Below, in pieces: positions 12,137 through 26,600 of a DNA stretch of 62,000 bases. The notes beneath the pieces were generated by a model. It saw only the letters and a program-made list of their open reading frames with translations. It had not been told where the DNA came from and did not search any database. The position numbers and the translations under genes are program-made. Source of the stretch: Glandiceps talaboti (Eukaryota > Hemichordata > Enteropneusta > Spengelidae); contig NC_135550.1 of the NCBI RefSeq assembly GCF_964340395.1, forward strand, positions 19,119,176-19,181,175, read 5' to 3'. Each line of letters opens with the position of its first letter. Positions within the stretch are counted from its first letter, which is position 1.

Positions 12137-15100
12137 CGCATACTACTGGTATTTGCACTGAAAACATTATCGCATACCTGTATGCAAATGAATGTTCAAC
12201 CGGTCCATACACGTCACATCAATGTAATGTTATGGTAGTATTTTTGTGAAATTTGCTATTTTGGATAAAGCTAAATGTAATAATAACATAACCCCACAGT
12301 GCATGGTGCCAATGTCGCATACTTACAGTATTTTCATGAGTGCTTGCAGTTCTCTGACACAATACTTTCAAGAGCATAGCATTCATGAAAGTACTTCAAG
12401 AACGCCACACTTGCACTCTGGAATTCTGTCATAAAGACTGATATTATTTATTTCCAGATGACCTACCTCCTGATAGTATTTGGCAGCCACTTCAAAGTTT
12501 TCATTGACCTCAGCTTCTCTAGCAAAGTGTTTCAGCTGTGCAGTGTCAGTTAGTGGTGGTGGTACTGGTGTTTCATCCTCCAATGATAATACTTTGCCTA
12601 AACCAGCATGCATCTGATCTATCAGAAACACGTACAGTTGACTCAGGAAAGTGTGCAGCTCTTCCTTGTCTGTGAATGTAGTTGTCTTCAGGTATTTCTC
12701 ACGGACAATTTTGACCACAGAATGCTGAAATAAATGCCGTTGACAGTAAGGAAAGGTCACAAATTATTGAATAATCATAAAGTCATAAAACATGCAAAAA
12801 AATATCAAATTTAAGATAAGATAATGTACCATCATATTAAAGTTGAGAAAAAATTCTTTAGTTGTTCAATAAAATGCAAAATGAGTACAGTCCTAAAATG
12901 GGTAATGTTATGAATTTTAACCATTTGCTTTGCAGTCGTGTTTGAAAGGAAGCACATAGTGGTACCACAGATTTGTGAAAATGTGGATTAATAGGTACTA
13001 GGTACTAGCTGCTTGACAGTACATGATGCAGTCAACAAAATGAATGAAAAGTGAGTGGTCGTCAGAAAATCAAATCATCTCTAACAAATCCAGATCAGAT
13101 TATTTAGTGAACTTTTTGAGAATTCAATCAGCTTTAGCAGTGAAACAATGAAAAGGGTGATTTTCATAATAAGGTTTAAGAATTTAGTAATCATTTCCTG
13201 TCCTCACTTCTGAGTTGTTTTTTTGTTTTTTACCAAGAACCCCAGAATAGATCTCACATACCGATGTCAATGTGGACCTGGCATCAGGCATCCACTGAAC
13301 ATCCAAGTGACAAATCTATTCTGAGACTCGTCTTTCACTTTTTTGGATAACCATAATATGGCGCGGCATGATAATATTTATACTTAATTAGTCTACTTCC
13401 TGTTTATGTTCCTTTTCAAGAGTACACCCATGTAACATGATTTCATGGATATTTGTTATCAACGTGACAAAGATTTTAAAAGAGTCACTGATATAAGTTT
13501 ATCAGCATGATTTAATGAAATGATATTTAACATGACTGGAGTGATACAAATCATAGCTATCTCAGAAATACTACTATTATAGATGAAATTGCCAGCTTTA
13601 GGAACAACTGACATCGTCTGATAAAAATGCCATTGCCCCGTTAGACTTAGAGACAAATATGACAATGAAATGTGATTGTGCTACTGATGTTATGAAAAAA
13701 AATGTCAACCATAGACTTTACATACAGAAGGCTGTATTTGAGTCAGTGTGATCATGAAAGTGGTTGTTGTCATGGTGATACAATCAGAACAAGGCAAGGT
13801 TAATTTTTGACTTTCTCTATATTTCAGACTAGAAGTGTCATGATCTCCACACCATGTAAATGGTGATGATTAAAAGACATTACAAGTATTAAAAAAACAA
13901 CTAAAAATTATCAGCGATGTTAGCACGCTTGGAGATCACTAAAACTTGGGTTGTCTTTGTTGGCCCTGGAACTTTGTCTCTGATTACGAAATTTGCCACA
14001 CAATGCTACTGCATATAGATATCCATTACATAAATTAACTTGTGAGAATGCTCATAACAGTTGTGAAAGCACATAAAACAAACATCACAAAGCTACAAAA
14101 ATACCGCTATCACACCAATTCAGTTTAGACAGTGAAAGTGCTATTTCACACTGCGGAAAAGTTTAAAAGCATATTAAAACCAGGGCTAAACAGCATTAAT
14201 TAGCAAACCACTAATGAATCGCATCTAGTTGTACTCCTAATAAACTTACAAACTACATTTTACAGCTTTTTTTTTGCAGGTTTCAGTATTGGCTAGAGTT
14301 GGTAGTTACAGTTTTACGGATTATAAAGTCACAGCAGTTAATAGTTACTGCTTACAGTCACAGCAGTTGATAGCTACTACTAATTAAAATCACAGCAATT
14401 GAGAGTGCATGAAGCAGTAAGGCATGAAGCAGGTGCAAATTATCACTCCACGAGACAAGGTTCCAGGGTGTCTTGGCATTGGAAAGTCTAAAACAAACCT
14501 TGAGCTGTTCTTTGAATGCAAAATATTTTCCTGAAGTGTTAAGTTCATAAAGTAGTTTCCGTCTTCTTTCATCAGAGGATTCCGTACCACCTGGTAAATC
14601 ACCCTGTATCAGTTGATCAGCAAACAAACCCCTGTACAAAGAAATAGTGTAACAGAACATTATCAAATCAAATGGAGGGATAAAACAACAAGTCTATGTA
14701 GATGAAACATCCTCCTCAAATACTTTATTTCTATGTAACAATGGTGGCAAGAAATTGGTGGTAACAAATGAATGCTACAAAGTGTCTGTGATATGCAAGA
14801 AAAGGAGTGAAAATTATGCCCAAAAATGTATAAACTCGGCCAATTACCCATAAAATATCCAATTTCATCAATTTGATTTGACTGAAGGTATAAGAATACT
14901 ACTCTGGCGATTGAGGTCTCAATTTACTAAGATAGACATAAACTTTCAACTTTGACTCTGATTCTCATGATCTGACTTTTATGACATATAAAGGTGGTGG
15001 CATTCAGTTAAGCTATCATGCAGGTCATAAAATAAAGTGATGTAAATATTGAACTACAGTAGTATCTAATATTTGTGCCTGCTTTCGTTGAAATGAGCTT

Positions 15101-18100
15101 GTGTATGTCTGAGATACAGGTGATAATGGATGGATAATGGACAGACAGACAGACAGATGGGACCCAACATAGTAGCCCCTCTGGGCTTCGCTGACTGGGG
15201 ATTAAATAAAGCTCTTGTTGTTCGATGTGGTAGATTACAGAAGTGAGTGATAGCGATGCTTCTTAACCATCCTCTCATCAAAATAGCATAAACATTGGAA
15301 GTCCCCAAAGATCTATCCATATGATCATGCTGCCCTGCTGTAAGTACAATCTAAACCAATGTCCATTCAATACCTTATATCAACATGCCCCAACGATAGT
15401 TTTTAGTTTCTGTCTATCTTAGCGAATTGAAACCTCAATTGCCAGAGTAGTATTTATATTATCTTTCAAGATCAATTTCAAAAACATGATTTGACTGAAG
15501 CTATGGAAATGTAATTATTTTTTCAAGTTTTCTATATTTAAAGCTGTGATGTGAATGACAATACCTAAATTCTTCTAGTACCAGGTTACCAACACTTGCT
15601 ACTTGATGATGGAAATCTTCCACAGCTCTCTCAGCTCCGTTGGTTCGTCTTGGGAAAAGGGGTCTGGGAGGGATTAGTTCAGCCACCCTGGTTGACAAGA
15701 AAAAAAGTCACCTTTGTATTAATTTCCAAATTTCAAACAATGACCAAAATCTTGACTTTGTAAAGTAATATTCAAATAGGTTATGTTTTATTCCATACTT
15801 CATCCTCTAGATGGGGAAGATAAAACGAAGCTTACTTTTTAGCCAGTACTTCTGGAGCTCTCTTTGGAACCAGTGGTCTTTGTAGTGTGATTTCTAACAT
15901 CAGGTAACTCTTAGCCTCAACATACTGCAAACCTTCAACATTTTGTGGAGGAGTGACATCTGTTTCTGATCCTGCATCTGATGTAGGTTTCAACATAGAT
16001 GAAGGCTGCTGTAGAAGAAGGAAATATAAATGCGCTGAACACTGATATCTAAATAAAATGGCTGTTTTGGATAAAGAAAGGCTGACACCACTTAGCATGC
16101 TATTTTCAAGGAATGTAGATTTCTTGAAGACTGAAAGAAGGTTGTTTTTTATTTCAGTTTTGGGGCAAATGATGAGAAATTTACCTTTTTCGCTGCATCT
16201 TTTTCTTTCTCCTTGCTAGGCTTCTCATCTTTGGGTGCTTTGGCTCCTTTAGCAAAAGGAGACACATTTCTGTTCATAGCAGTGGCAACCCGGACAGCTT
16301 CCTCAGCCAGACCACCCTTTCTTTTTGTCTGTAGAGACAAAGCAAAAGAAACAGAAACCTTTCATAAGTTTGATATCTAATCCAACATATAGACTAGTAG
16401 AGAGATAAAATGCCATGCAATCAATCAGCTGTTACTGCCAATGCCTGCAATGCAATATAGAAGCAAAGTGACAAGATAAGTAGAGTGAATTCAAAAGCCA
16501 AGACTTGCAGCCAATAGTATACATCAGTGTCAGCAGCTAGTACATGTAGTAGACCCTAGATCAAGCAAATATCAGAAAACGAAGAACAACTATAACCCTC
16601 CAGAACACGCAGTAGAGAAATTTGACATTATCTCTGCAAGGAAATTTCAGATGAAAAGCAAGACATGCTGAGACTGAAGACAGAATCATGGTAGTAGATG
16701 TTCTGTATAGTCTGTAAGATACACAATGTCAGGGCCTCACTCTCACACATCGGTCTACAACAAGAGAAGACCACAGAGGGCAGTACAACATCATGTATCT
16801 TACAGTCTAAGTTCTGTATTGAACTCTTACATGCAGTATATGCCACCTCAGGTCAAGCTATTTGCAAATAAGATACAATGTCAGCTCTAAGCCAGTGCAA
16901 ATAATACCTCTTCAACTTGCAGCTCTCTGACTAAGAGATATGCTTGGTGTGCTTTCTGATACAGAGAATGCTATACAGCATTAGTATATGGCAAACACAA
17001 ATCAAAATACTAACAACAACAACAAAAGTTTACAGGACACACTCAAAAAAAATGTTATTGTTATTCTTATATTGTCTCCATATGTAAGATTGTGTTGATT
17101 TATCTATGTCTGTGATGATATGTGACCTGAAATATTTATACATGCAAAATGTGTAAATATGCAAATACACTAGATTAACAATGTTACATACATCATTCAT
17201 GTGTTTATGTATCTAAGTATATAATGTACTTATTTCTTTTTCTAATTACAAATTTATTTTTTCAGGTTTGCCTGTGCTAGAAGTGACTGAGTGATATCAA
17301 CACTTTTATTGCAATTACGAGTTTACAGCTGTGTAACGAGAGGCTTTAAGTTGTTTACATGCTAAAAACACATAACAAACACTTGGTGCATATCAGTAAT
17401 AAAAGGTATAACAACCACAAACACAATCTAAAATAGAAAGAAGTTGTCATACTAAAACTTGGCAAGACACCATTCTGTTACACATGATATAGAAAACGCA
17501 ACGATACACAAGTCATTGTATAATAAACATACTCTAAGTCTAAGTGTAATGATAGACAAGATTTCTTTGTCATTTAATCAACAGAATTCATATGTCATAT
17601 TTTCATCACAACTAAGATGTTGCAAATTATAACATATCGGAACAAGTCTTCTGCCTTCAAAGACATTGTGCAGTTAACTGATGTCTGAAATATGGTCTTA
17701 CAATTCACTCAAGTTTATAACATCATATATAGCTATGTTTTTTTAGTCATTACATAAAGTGATACCAATTGACCAAAATACACCATACAATGTAGGTGAA
17801 AATGGGACATTGGCTACATAGTTTCAATACATTCATATATGAGGCAAAGTCAGTTTTGTTAGACAGCCTTTGTCTGACAACAGGGATGTTGACACACACT
17901 TACATGGTGCCTCAAGGGAAAAACATCCTATTTTATTGAGCAAATTAGATGGTGGGTACAACTTTGTACCTGTTTGGTATAACTTTACACCAACTAGGTG
18001 CTGGGTACAACTTTGTACCTGTTGGGTATACCTTTACACCAGCTAAGTGCTGGGTATAACTTTATACCTGTTGGGTATACCTTTACACCAGCTAAGTGCT

Positions 18101-20615
18101 GGGTATATCTTTATACCTGTTGGGTATAACTTTACACCAATTAGGTGCTGGGTACAACTTTATACCTGTTGGGTATACCTTTACACCAGCTAAGTGCTGG
18201 GTATATCTTTATACCTGTTGGGTATAACTTTACACCAATTAGGTGCTGGGTACAACTTTGTACCTGTTGGGTATACCTTTACACCAGCTAAGAGCTAGGT
18301 ATAACTTTATACCTGTTGGGTATAACTTTACACCAGCTAAGTGCTGGGTATAACTTTATACTGTTGGGTATACCTTTATACCAGCTAAGTGCTGGTATAA
18401 TTGTGCTGGTATAACTTTATGCTGCTGGGTACAACTTTCTACCTGCTATTACAAAGAATCTTGACTATCAAAACACATACTAAATTTGCAACTTTATACA
18501 AGTTTACATATCATGCTACCTGTCTTTAAAGTGATATGTCACACTTTAAGTCACTCATTATAATATCAAACAGTTCTTTATATAACTTCAACCATGCAGA
18601 TTTAAAAATTACTCCATGCTGTGTCAGATAGTTGGTTTATCAGTCAATCATTACATGCCCTACATACATGTGTACGTTTTGTCATACACATTACATACCG
18701 CATACTCTTGCCAGTGTTCCCAACGATCTGCCCACGGAATCTAAAAACATTACATCACCCAACGGAAAGAGTCAATAACAAAACTGCAGTTTCACAACTG
18801 TACACATATTTTAAAATAAAATTCTAGTTGTATACAAATGATACTAATACACAGAGCATGATTAGAAAATGTAATGTTAGTGTTCTTGGTTAAATTCTGC
18901 TATTCAGTGGTTCATGCCTTTACTTTCACTAAATGGTATGGAGGATGCAGGGAAATAAAACACTTTTAATTAGTAAAAATAGCTCCACATTACATTCTGT
19001 AAGTTATGGTCATTGCTTTAAGTGTGATCAACATGTATTACATTAAATGACGAATATGCACTTGAAATTGTTGCAACTGAAAATAACATTGATGTTACAA
19101 AAGAAAGAAGCAATATATTTATAATTGAAGGAGGAGCTTGTGATGACATAACATACATATTGTCATGGTAACATACATTAACCTAATGAAGACATATATA
19201 TGTGACATTAACCTGGGATTCTAAACTGTGTATGTCACCTATTCATTTTAGTATAACTGTAAGAAAAATGGGAGGGGGTATACAGAAAATTTTGCATACC
19301 TTCTCAAACACTTCATGCTCATTGAAGGCCATCACTTTATAGGCACCACGGATCTTTTTCACTGCAAGAATAAACAAATCAGTAAACAAATAATTATAAC
19401 AACAATAATAATAATAATAACAATAACAATTTTATGAAAACACAATCTCGAAAGAAATGTCTGATTCCATTGTTTCAACTGACACAAAAGTGACATTGAA
19501 TTAAATATGCTTTTTAAAAAACAGGATTAGGAAATGTATTGATTTAATAATATTTGTGTATTTGTGTTTCAATATATCGTCATTTTTTTCATTCCCTTTA
19601 AACTTTTGATGTACTGTATATAAATACTCCCAGGAAGTTGAGGAAGAACAAAGGGCATGTGTGCCACTATAGGTCCATGTCATGTGAAATAACTGTAAAG
19701 TGCTTTGAGCATAGTGTGGGAAAGCAGTAATATGAAAATAACATTATTTCTCTAAGACTTGTTAATGTAATTATAATCACATAATTTTTTATGTACATTT
19801 TAACTTCTTGACTTGATTTAAAAATTGACAAAATAACAACAAAGTCTTACCTCCAGGGTAGAGAAGTGGTGCTAAATTGACATATGAAACTCCATGGTAG
19901 AAGATAGGTGTTTCATCTTCCTGTTGGCACAAAGTTACGAAAATGTTCATGACCAAACTAACCACTATTTGAAAACTAAGATTCAGACATAAAGAACTGA
20001 AAATATCTTTTCAAAATCATCATGTCAAAGAAACAGTTAGTTTCAGCAAATCACAGAATCGTCATTAGAGTTAGGAAAACACAAACTAAACATCTGCTAT
20101 TTCTACAGCATAGGGAGAGATCATTCACACAAGATTTGTTCAGTTTGAAAATGCACATGCGTTTCCATCATCAATATACAACATGTAAAAAAAAAGATAC
20201 TCCTCCCAACATGTTCCCACATAGCTATCAAAAATAGCGCTAATGGCATTGTAACACAACTGGTATAAAATACTGGCAATTAAAGGTTCACCTTTTCAGA
20301 GAGTTTGATTAATAGGACACGATTCTGTCTTGGTAAGTTGCTTAGTTATCGCTATGGTTGTTTCATGGTTGCTATGCCTCATTACTGTTATCTTCCATGT
20401 AATAAAGGCTTGCGGGTGTTTGCTATTGCCGAGGACATGGTTTGTTTGCTGGGCATATCTTTCAAACATTTATCCACAGGTATAACCATTCCACATGTTA
20501 TTTTTGCAATATACATCATTATTTACCTATTGCTATGGTCATGGTCTTGTTGCTAGGCATACAAACTATTATTACATATTATTTTTCATCTTAAGTTCTC
20601 TACAGACACACATAC

Positions 20616-20650
<35 letters not shown>

Positions 20651-23600
20651 GCTTTACCATGCTTCTAGCACTACTGAATCGTTCAGTTGTGCTAAAACCG
20701 ACGACGCTGGTTTTCAGTAGACATTCCACAATATATTATTAATCAGTCACACACTTAGTGAATAGTTTACAGCAGCAAAAAAGGAAATGGATTTTACAAA
20801 AGAAGTACATATATTAATAATACATGCATCCATTCACACAACAAAAGAGAATATAAAAATAGTTGTGCAAATTACAGGTATATGCAAGGTAAACTTACGG
20901 GTGCATTAGCATTAGCCTAATACCAGGGAAAACAAGGCAAAAGAAACAAATTAACAGCATGTATGATGGAAGAGATGCGGGATGAAGGATAAATAAAAAG
21001 AAAAGGAAGACAGAGAGAGAAAATTAAAATATGCATGGTGAGGTCATGGACAAATTATGAGACAAATGGAATGAAAATACTATGAAACAAATTGTGTGAT
21101 AATTCAAAAATAGACATTATATAAATAAAAGTATGAAAACGTGATATAAATAGCTTGATAAATAAATGAAAAATATGCATATAACAGATGAGATGCATTG
21201 TAGTCTTGAAAAGAATTTTCATATACACCGATATACTGTCAATCAATTATAAATATATTAACGTACGTTTGCGATTGCTTTTTTTTTTGTATTAATATCT
21301 ACATTTCATCTGCTTTCAAGTCATCAATTTACACTTTTTTTTTCTCATAAGACTTGCATGTATTTCTCTACAACATTAAGATTTTTGAAGCAAGAAAACG
21401 TCGTACGATTTGTAAGTTGTTTTTAATCAGATTTTGTTTTTTCTCCTTTGACCAGTACTGATCATGTGTTACTATAAATGAACAGAAGGGTGTAAGAATT
21501 TTGGACAATTAATGTCTTCATGACAGTAATGAAAATGTAAAATGTTATAAAATGTTTCAAGAAATACAGATTAAAAAAATACAAAATGCTGAAAAAATGT
21601 CATCTATGATGAAGTACAAAATGATGAGGTGCACCAGATGACATTCAATTGTTATAATAATTATTGTAACTATATTGAAGAATTTGATTTCAATATTGAA
21701 TCAGCATACTTACAGATTTGCCTTTACCCTTAGTGGCTTGTGGTACTGGAGTTCTCATTATCTCCACTGGCCATACTCTGGTCTGAGCAATCTTATTTTG
21801 GAAACTAGGGAAGAAGTCACAATATTATATATGAGATAGTGCCACTCAAGAAGCGTTTGAGGATTTATCGAGGAAAAAGGAGCTTGTCAAACCATAGACA
21901 GTGAAAGGGATTTCAATGTGTATGGTCACTTATGAATGATCAAATGGTGTAATTTATTGAATGTATCCAAAATGCCATGGAAAATCCTACTAAGCAATCA
22001 ATTGTTCTAGCAATGCTGTTTATTTGCATTCACAGTGAAATACAAAGTAAATTTTATGTGCATATGTGCTATTTTTGTTGTATTTTGTAATTCATAATAA
22101 AAAAAAATGATGTGAGACGTTCATATACTATAATAATATATATAACATACTAATTTAAATATAGCAGTATAGAACTGCTTTCCTATGCATAATTGACTAA
22201 AGTACAATTCTCATGATATAGAACTACATGTGTATGTGTATTCCCTAAGCACAACTACTTATTAGCCATTGTATCATTAAATATGATCCTCACAGTCAAC
22301 GTCTGAACCTCATGTTATGGTCGTATGACAAATCTAACATGGCTGCTGCTGATTGTAACATTGCCATGATGATATAAGTTCCCTAAAGGAAGTACTTAGT
22401 AATACACCGTGTAAAAATGTACCAACCTTTGCACAGCATTAGCATCCATATAACATCTTCTTTCTGTATTCCATGTGACACGAGTCTTTTCCATCTCAGC
22501 TTCCATACGGAAATCTCTGTCATCCTTGGCTGTGAAGTCGCCATCTTCTTCGTCATAATTTGTTGATGGGATAAAACTGTCAAGAGAACAGAAATTAAAA
22601 TGTCAGCATCATGACACAAAAACTCAGAATTACATCATAATTTGTTAAAGGGATGAAAACATCATGAGAATAGAAATAACATCAGTATCATGATACAAGC
22701 AATATAAAACAAAAGAGAGATCACCCCTTTCATCAGAAAAATGGTGTCGCCCTGTTTTATTTATTCTTTGCAATACTTGTTTGAATTGTTTAAAGAGGAA
22801 CTCCACTCCTGGAAATAGATGTATTATCATAAACTTTGGGTTCTGGAGAGTCATTTCATAATTTCACATCACATAAATTTTGCGTGATTGCCAAGAAATG
22901 CCAAACTGAAACGCTATTTCACCTCTATCATTTTCATGCAGGTCCACTATTGCATCATGGGACTTTGCAGACATACATATTTATAAAGTTCATGACTACA
23001 TTTCTAAGGGTAATAAGCACTTATTTTTGGAGCAATGTTAATCAAATTTAATCAAGTTTTTTAATGACCTTTATTATTCCAAATAAATTCAGAAATTTGT
23101 TAAGCAGTCACCACTGAGCAGCACCCTAGTGTTATTTGAGTAGTATTTTACCTTTCTGGTATGTAGACTGCACCCCCTTGAGCTGTGCCAGGAACACTCC
23201 ATTTCTTCTGTCTACTTGGGAGATCTTTATCAGTACCTGCCTTAATGATACCATTAGTTGCTACCACAGTGGTTTCTCTCTGTACATATGAAAAAAAAGA
23301 AGGAAAAATTCATGAAAACCTAAAAAATGAATCTGTCCTTACCAATCTTATCTGTATAGATGCAAGTCATCATACAATTACAATTCATACTTTCTATTCT
23401 TTCAAGGTTGGGATTAACTTCCAATGATAATTTTGACCATTTTTTCGAATGTGACGTGTTTAAAATTATAACTTTTTTCAAATTATGTGGTATACAGCTA
23501 TATTTGCTATGGAAGTGCCACACTACTATCCCTAAGGAAGTTTTGCTCCGAGCTTTGCAATGGAAGTGTTGCTCTACATGAGACAAGAAAGTCAAAAATT

Positions 23601-26600
23601 AAATTTTTTGAATTGTGCAAAAAAAATATTCCACATTTGGTTTTACTGCATTTAATTATTATGTGTACTGATCGAGTCTCTTCACTAAACCTTGTCACTG
23701 GTAATCAAAACTAAGTAATACCCAGATACACCTAGATTCCAACTTACATCTGTTGTTATGGGTACTGGCAGTGTGACATTATAAATGAATGGTGGTCCTG
23801 TTGGATTCCAGACTTCAGGAACTGAATATACCGACTCTACTGTCACAGTCATTAAATTGACCTCTTTCAGTTGTTCTTCAGACAACAACGGTTCATTCAC
23901 AGACACCACAACATCCAATTCAGTCTGCAAAGTAACACGGTTATATATGGTAAGTATTGGATTCACATGTATTAGTTCATTGTACTTAAACCTAGAATCA
24001 GAGAATGACCTACAGTAGCTCTTGCTTATCTTTCGCATGAACCAAAGCTGAAATTTCACATTATTTTGTATAGAAAAACTAACAATTTCATTTTGATCTG
24101 AGATAAGGATGACTTTGTATTGTACTTTATATGATATTAAAAGATGCACTAAGATCTAAAGCCATGCTCATGATAATAAGAAACGTGCTATGACAGTTTT
24201 AGAGCATCATTGCCAGGTGCAACAGTTTCAGTATTTCACCCTCTGTTTTGTTTCTCATATTATAATGGTATGTCTACAGAGATGCATGCAATATCACTAT
24301 AGACATTGAAACACTATCAATTGTTTTCCAAACACCAGTTTCATCACTAAAACATGTCGGTAAAAAAGAAGAAGCCATGCAATCAAAGCATTCTCAAGAT
24401 GCCTGACATGCAATGAGTGAAATGCTATATATAAATCAGTTCACTTGAGAAGCAATAAGGATGAGAAAGTTATCATAATTCATTGTGTTGTTCTCCTTAT
24501 GTAGACTAAAAGATTCATCATTCTGGGCACTCCACATAATGTTGTCGATTGAAATTTATGGTTAAAGACCACATTATTTGGAGTGCCGCCAACAATGACT
24601 ATTTCAGTCTCCTCATCATGGTGATTTCTCATAAGTGAAGGCTTGATTTACAACTCACTATGATTATAATTGTTCAAGAAAGGTAACACAATTTGAATTT
24701 TCTACAATAAAGGAAGTTCACTTTATGACATTTTCACTGTGTGAGAGACAGTTATATATTCTGTCCTTCTTGCAAAGAATGTGCTACACATACTTTTGTA
24801 GCAAACAGATCTGGGTGGTTTTTAACACAATGCTGGAAATTTGATGAACAACTACATTTTTTAGTGAGTTTTAAAGATTGAGTGCCATCATATTATGATA
24901 GTCATCATGATGTTGTACAGCAGACAACAGAACACAGTTAGTTGGTAGTTGTAAAGAACACCAAAATAGATACATAAATTGACACCTTTATTGCCTCTCT
25001 GTTAAGCCATAAACCCTGAAGTGAACTCTGGTTAAACAATAGTGATATCATGCAATATGGATTTCAGAGAAAAATGTAGTAAAACCATGCGGTTTAAACT
25101 TTTCCCTGTAAAAGTTATGTTTTGTTGAGGAAAACTCACATGCAGAGATCAAAACTAAGTTATTTCTAGTTCAATATTTTGACATGCAAACAAAATATTG
25201 TATCCAAGATCCTAGATGAATAAATAAAACTTAAAAAAAAAATATATATATAAATAGATTGTATCATTGCAGCTGAATTGTGAAGCCTGGAATTTTCTGT
25301 TTTACCTGAAACGTTATGGAGGGCTGTGAGTGATCGAAAATAAGAAAGACTTCATATTAGTTAGCACTTCAAATAAAAAATTCACACTCATCAATAAACC
25401 CTTTGCACAATGCTATAGGAATTTCTGTTAGGGCACATATTACATGCCAAGTGTCTTTCTGTCACTATGTGAAAGTACGGGTGGTAATTTGAAATTATAC
25501 ACTGTAACACAATCTTTTTCATACAAGATAAATGTTCATGGACTCTGGGTTCATAGTATTATATGAACATTTTTACTCACAGATTCAAAGAATGTTTTAT
25601 TACACATGATAACAACCCACTGTAGTATATATCCCTGGCAATGGTAACATGATGTTAGTGAACATTTGGGAATTTGTGTCTACAAACTTTTTTTGATGAT
25701 GTGAGTAGAAACGTTCATTTGAAAGCTTTTTTCAAAGATAATCAAAGAATCCAAACTTTTGTGTCCTAATTCATTGTGCAAAAGGTAGATTGTTTCATTA
25801 TTAAAATGCCAAATAAATGTAGTGCATTTGTTACTGAAATAATGTCTGTTTATGAAACAAGCAAAATAGGATTTTCTGAATCTTCAAAATTTAAAGCTGG
25901 GGGGAACATTATTTGAAAGTTTTACACAATGAATCTTATCACACACTAATGTGACCATATCTGTGTTTTTACGGTCTGTCTGTCTATTGCAGATATTGTA
26001 TTTCACACCATGCATTCTAGCAGGAAGGGCTATACAATACATAGAAGCCAATTTTGGTGAGCAAAATGCCAAACACATATTTTGGAAAATTCAAATAGAT
26101 CAGAACATCTCTGAACATCTCCTTTACATCAAATCACATGTAGTTGTCAGTGTCATAGATACAGCACTCAGATACAGTAGGAATTGTAAGATCCAAAACG
26201 CACTTAGTTTGGTGACATCATCATTCCAAAACATATTACATTGGTGAAATTAGATGAAAATGATGATGATAGTTTAAAAAGTTACCTTGGGTTGATCGGG
26301 TTGTGCAGTTTCTAACGGTGAACCTGGTAATGGGTGTACCACCAGTGTACTTTTATATTTATTTTCACCTCTCAGCAAGGGTAGTAGGTCCACAGTACTT
26401 TGTCCGAGTAACAGTGTCTTCTCTTCCTTCTGTTTCTTTTCTTTTGGAAGTACTTCAATCACTGTAACTATGGATTGCAAAGCAAAGTTTTGTTGACTGT
26501 GACGATCTCAAAAAGTTATGAAGTGATAAGATTAATAAGCCTCACTGAGCATAATTACATGTACATATATTAAACCTCTGATAGAAGGACTGTGACCAAA

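Noticed and set aside
17946-18440. CRISPR-like array
   Set aside because: Units repeat in full without unique spacers, in a eukaryotic intron. It is a minisatellite.
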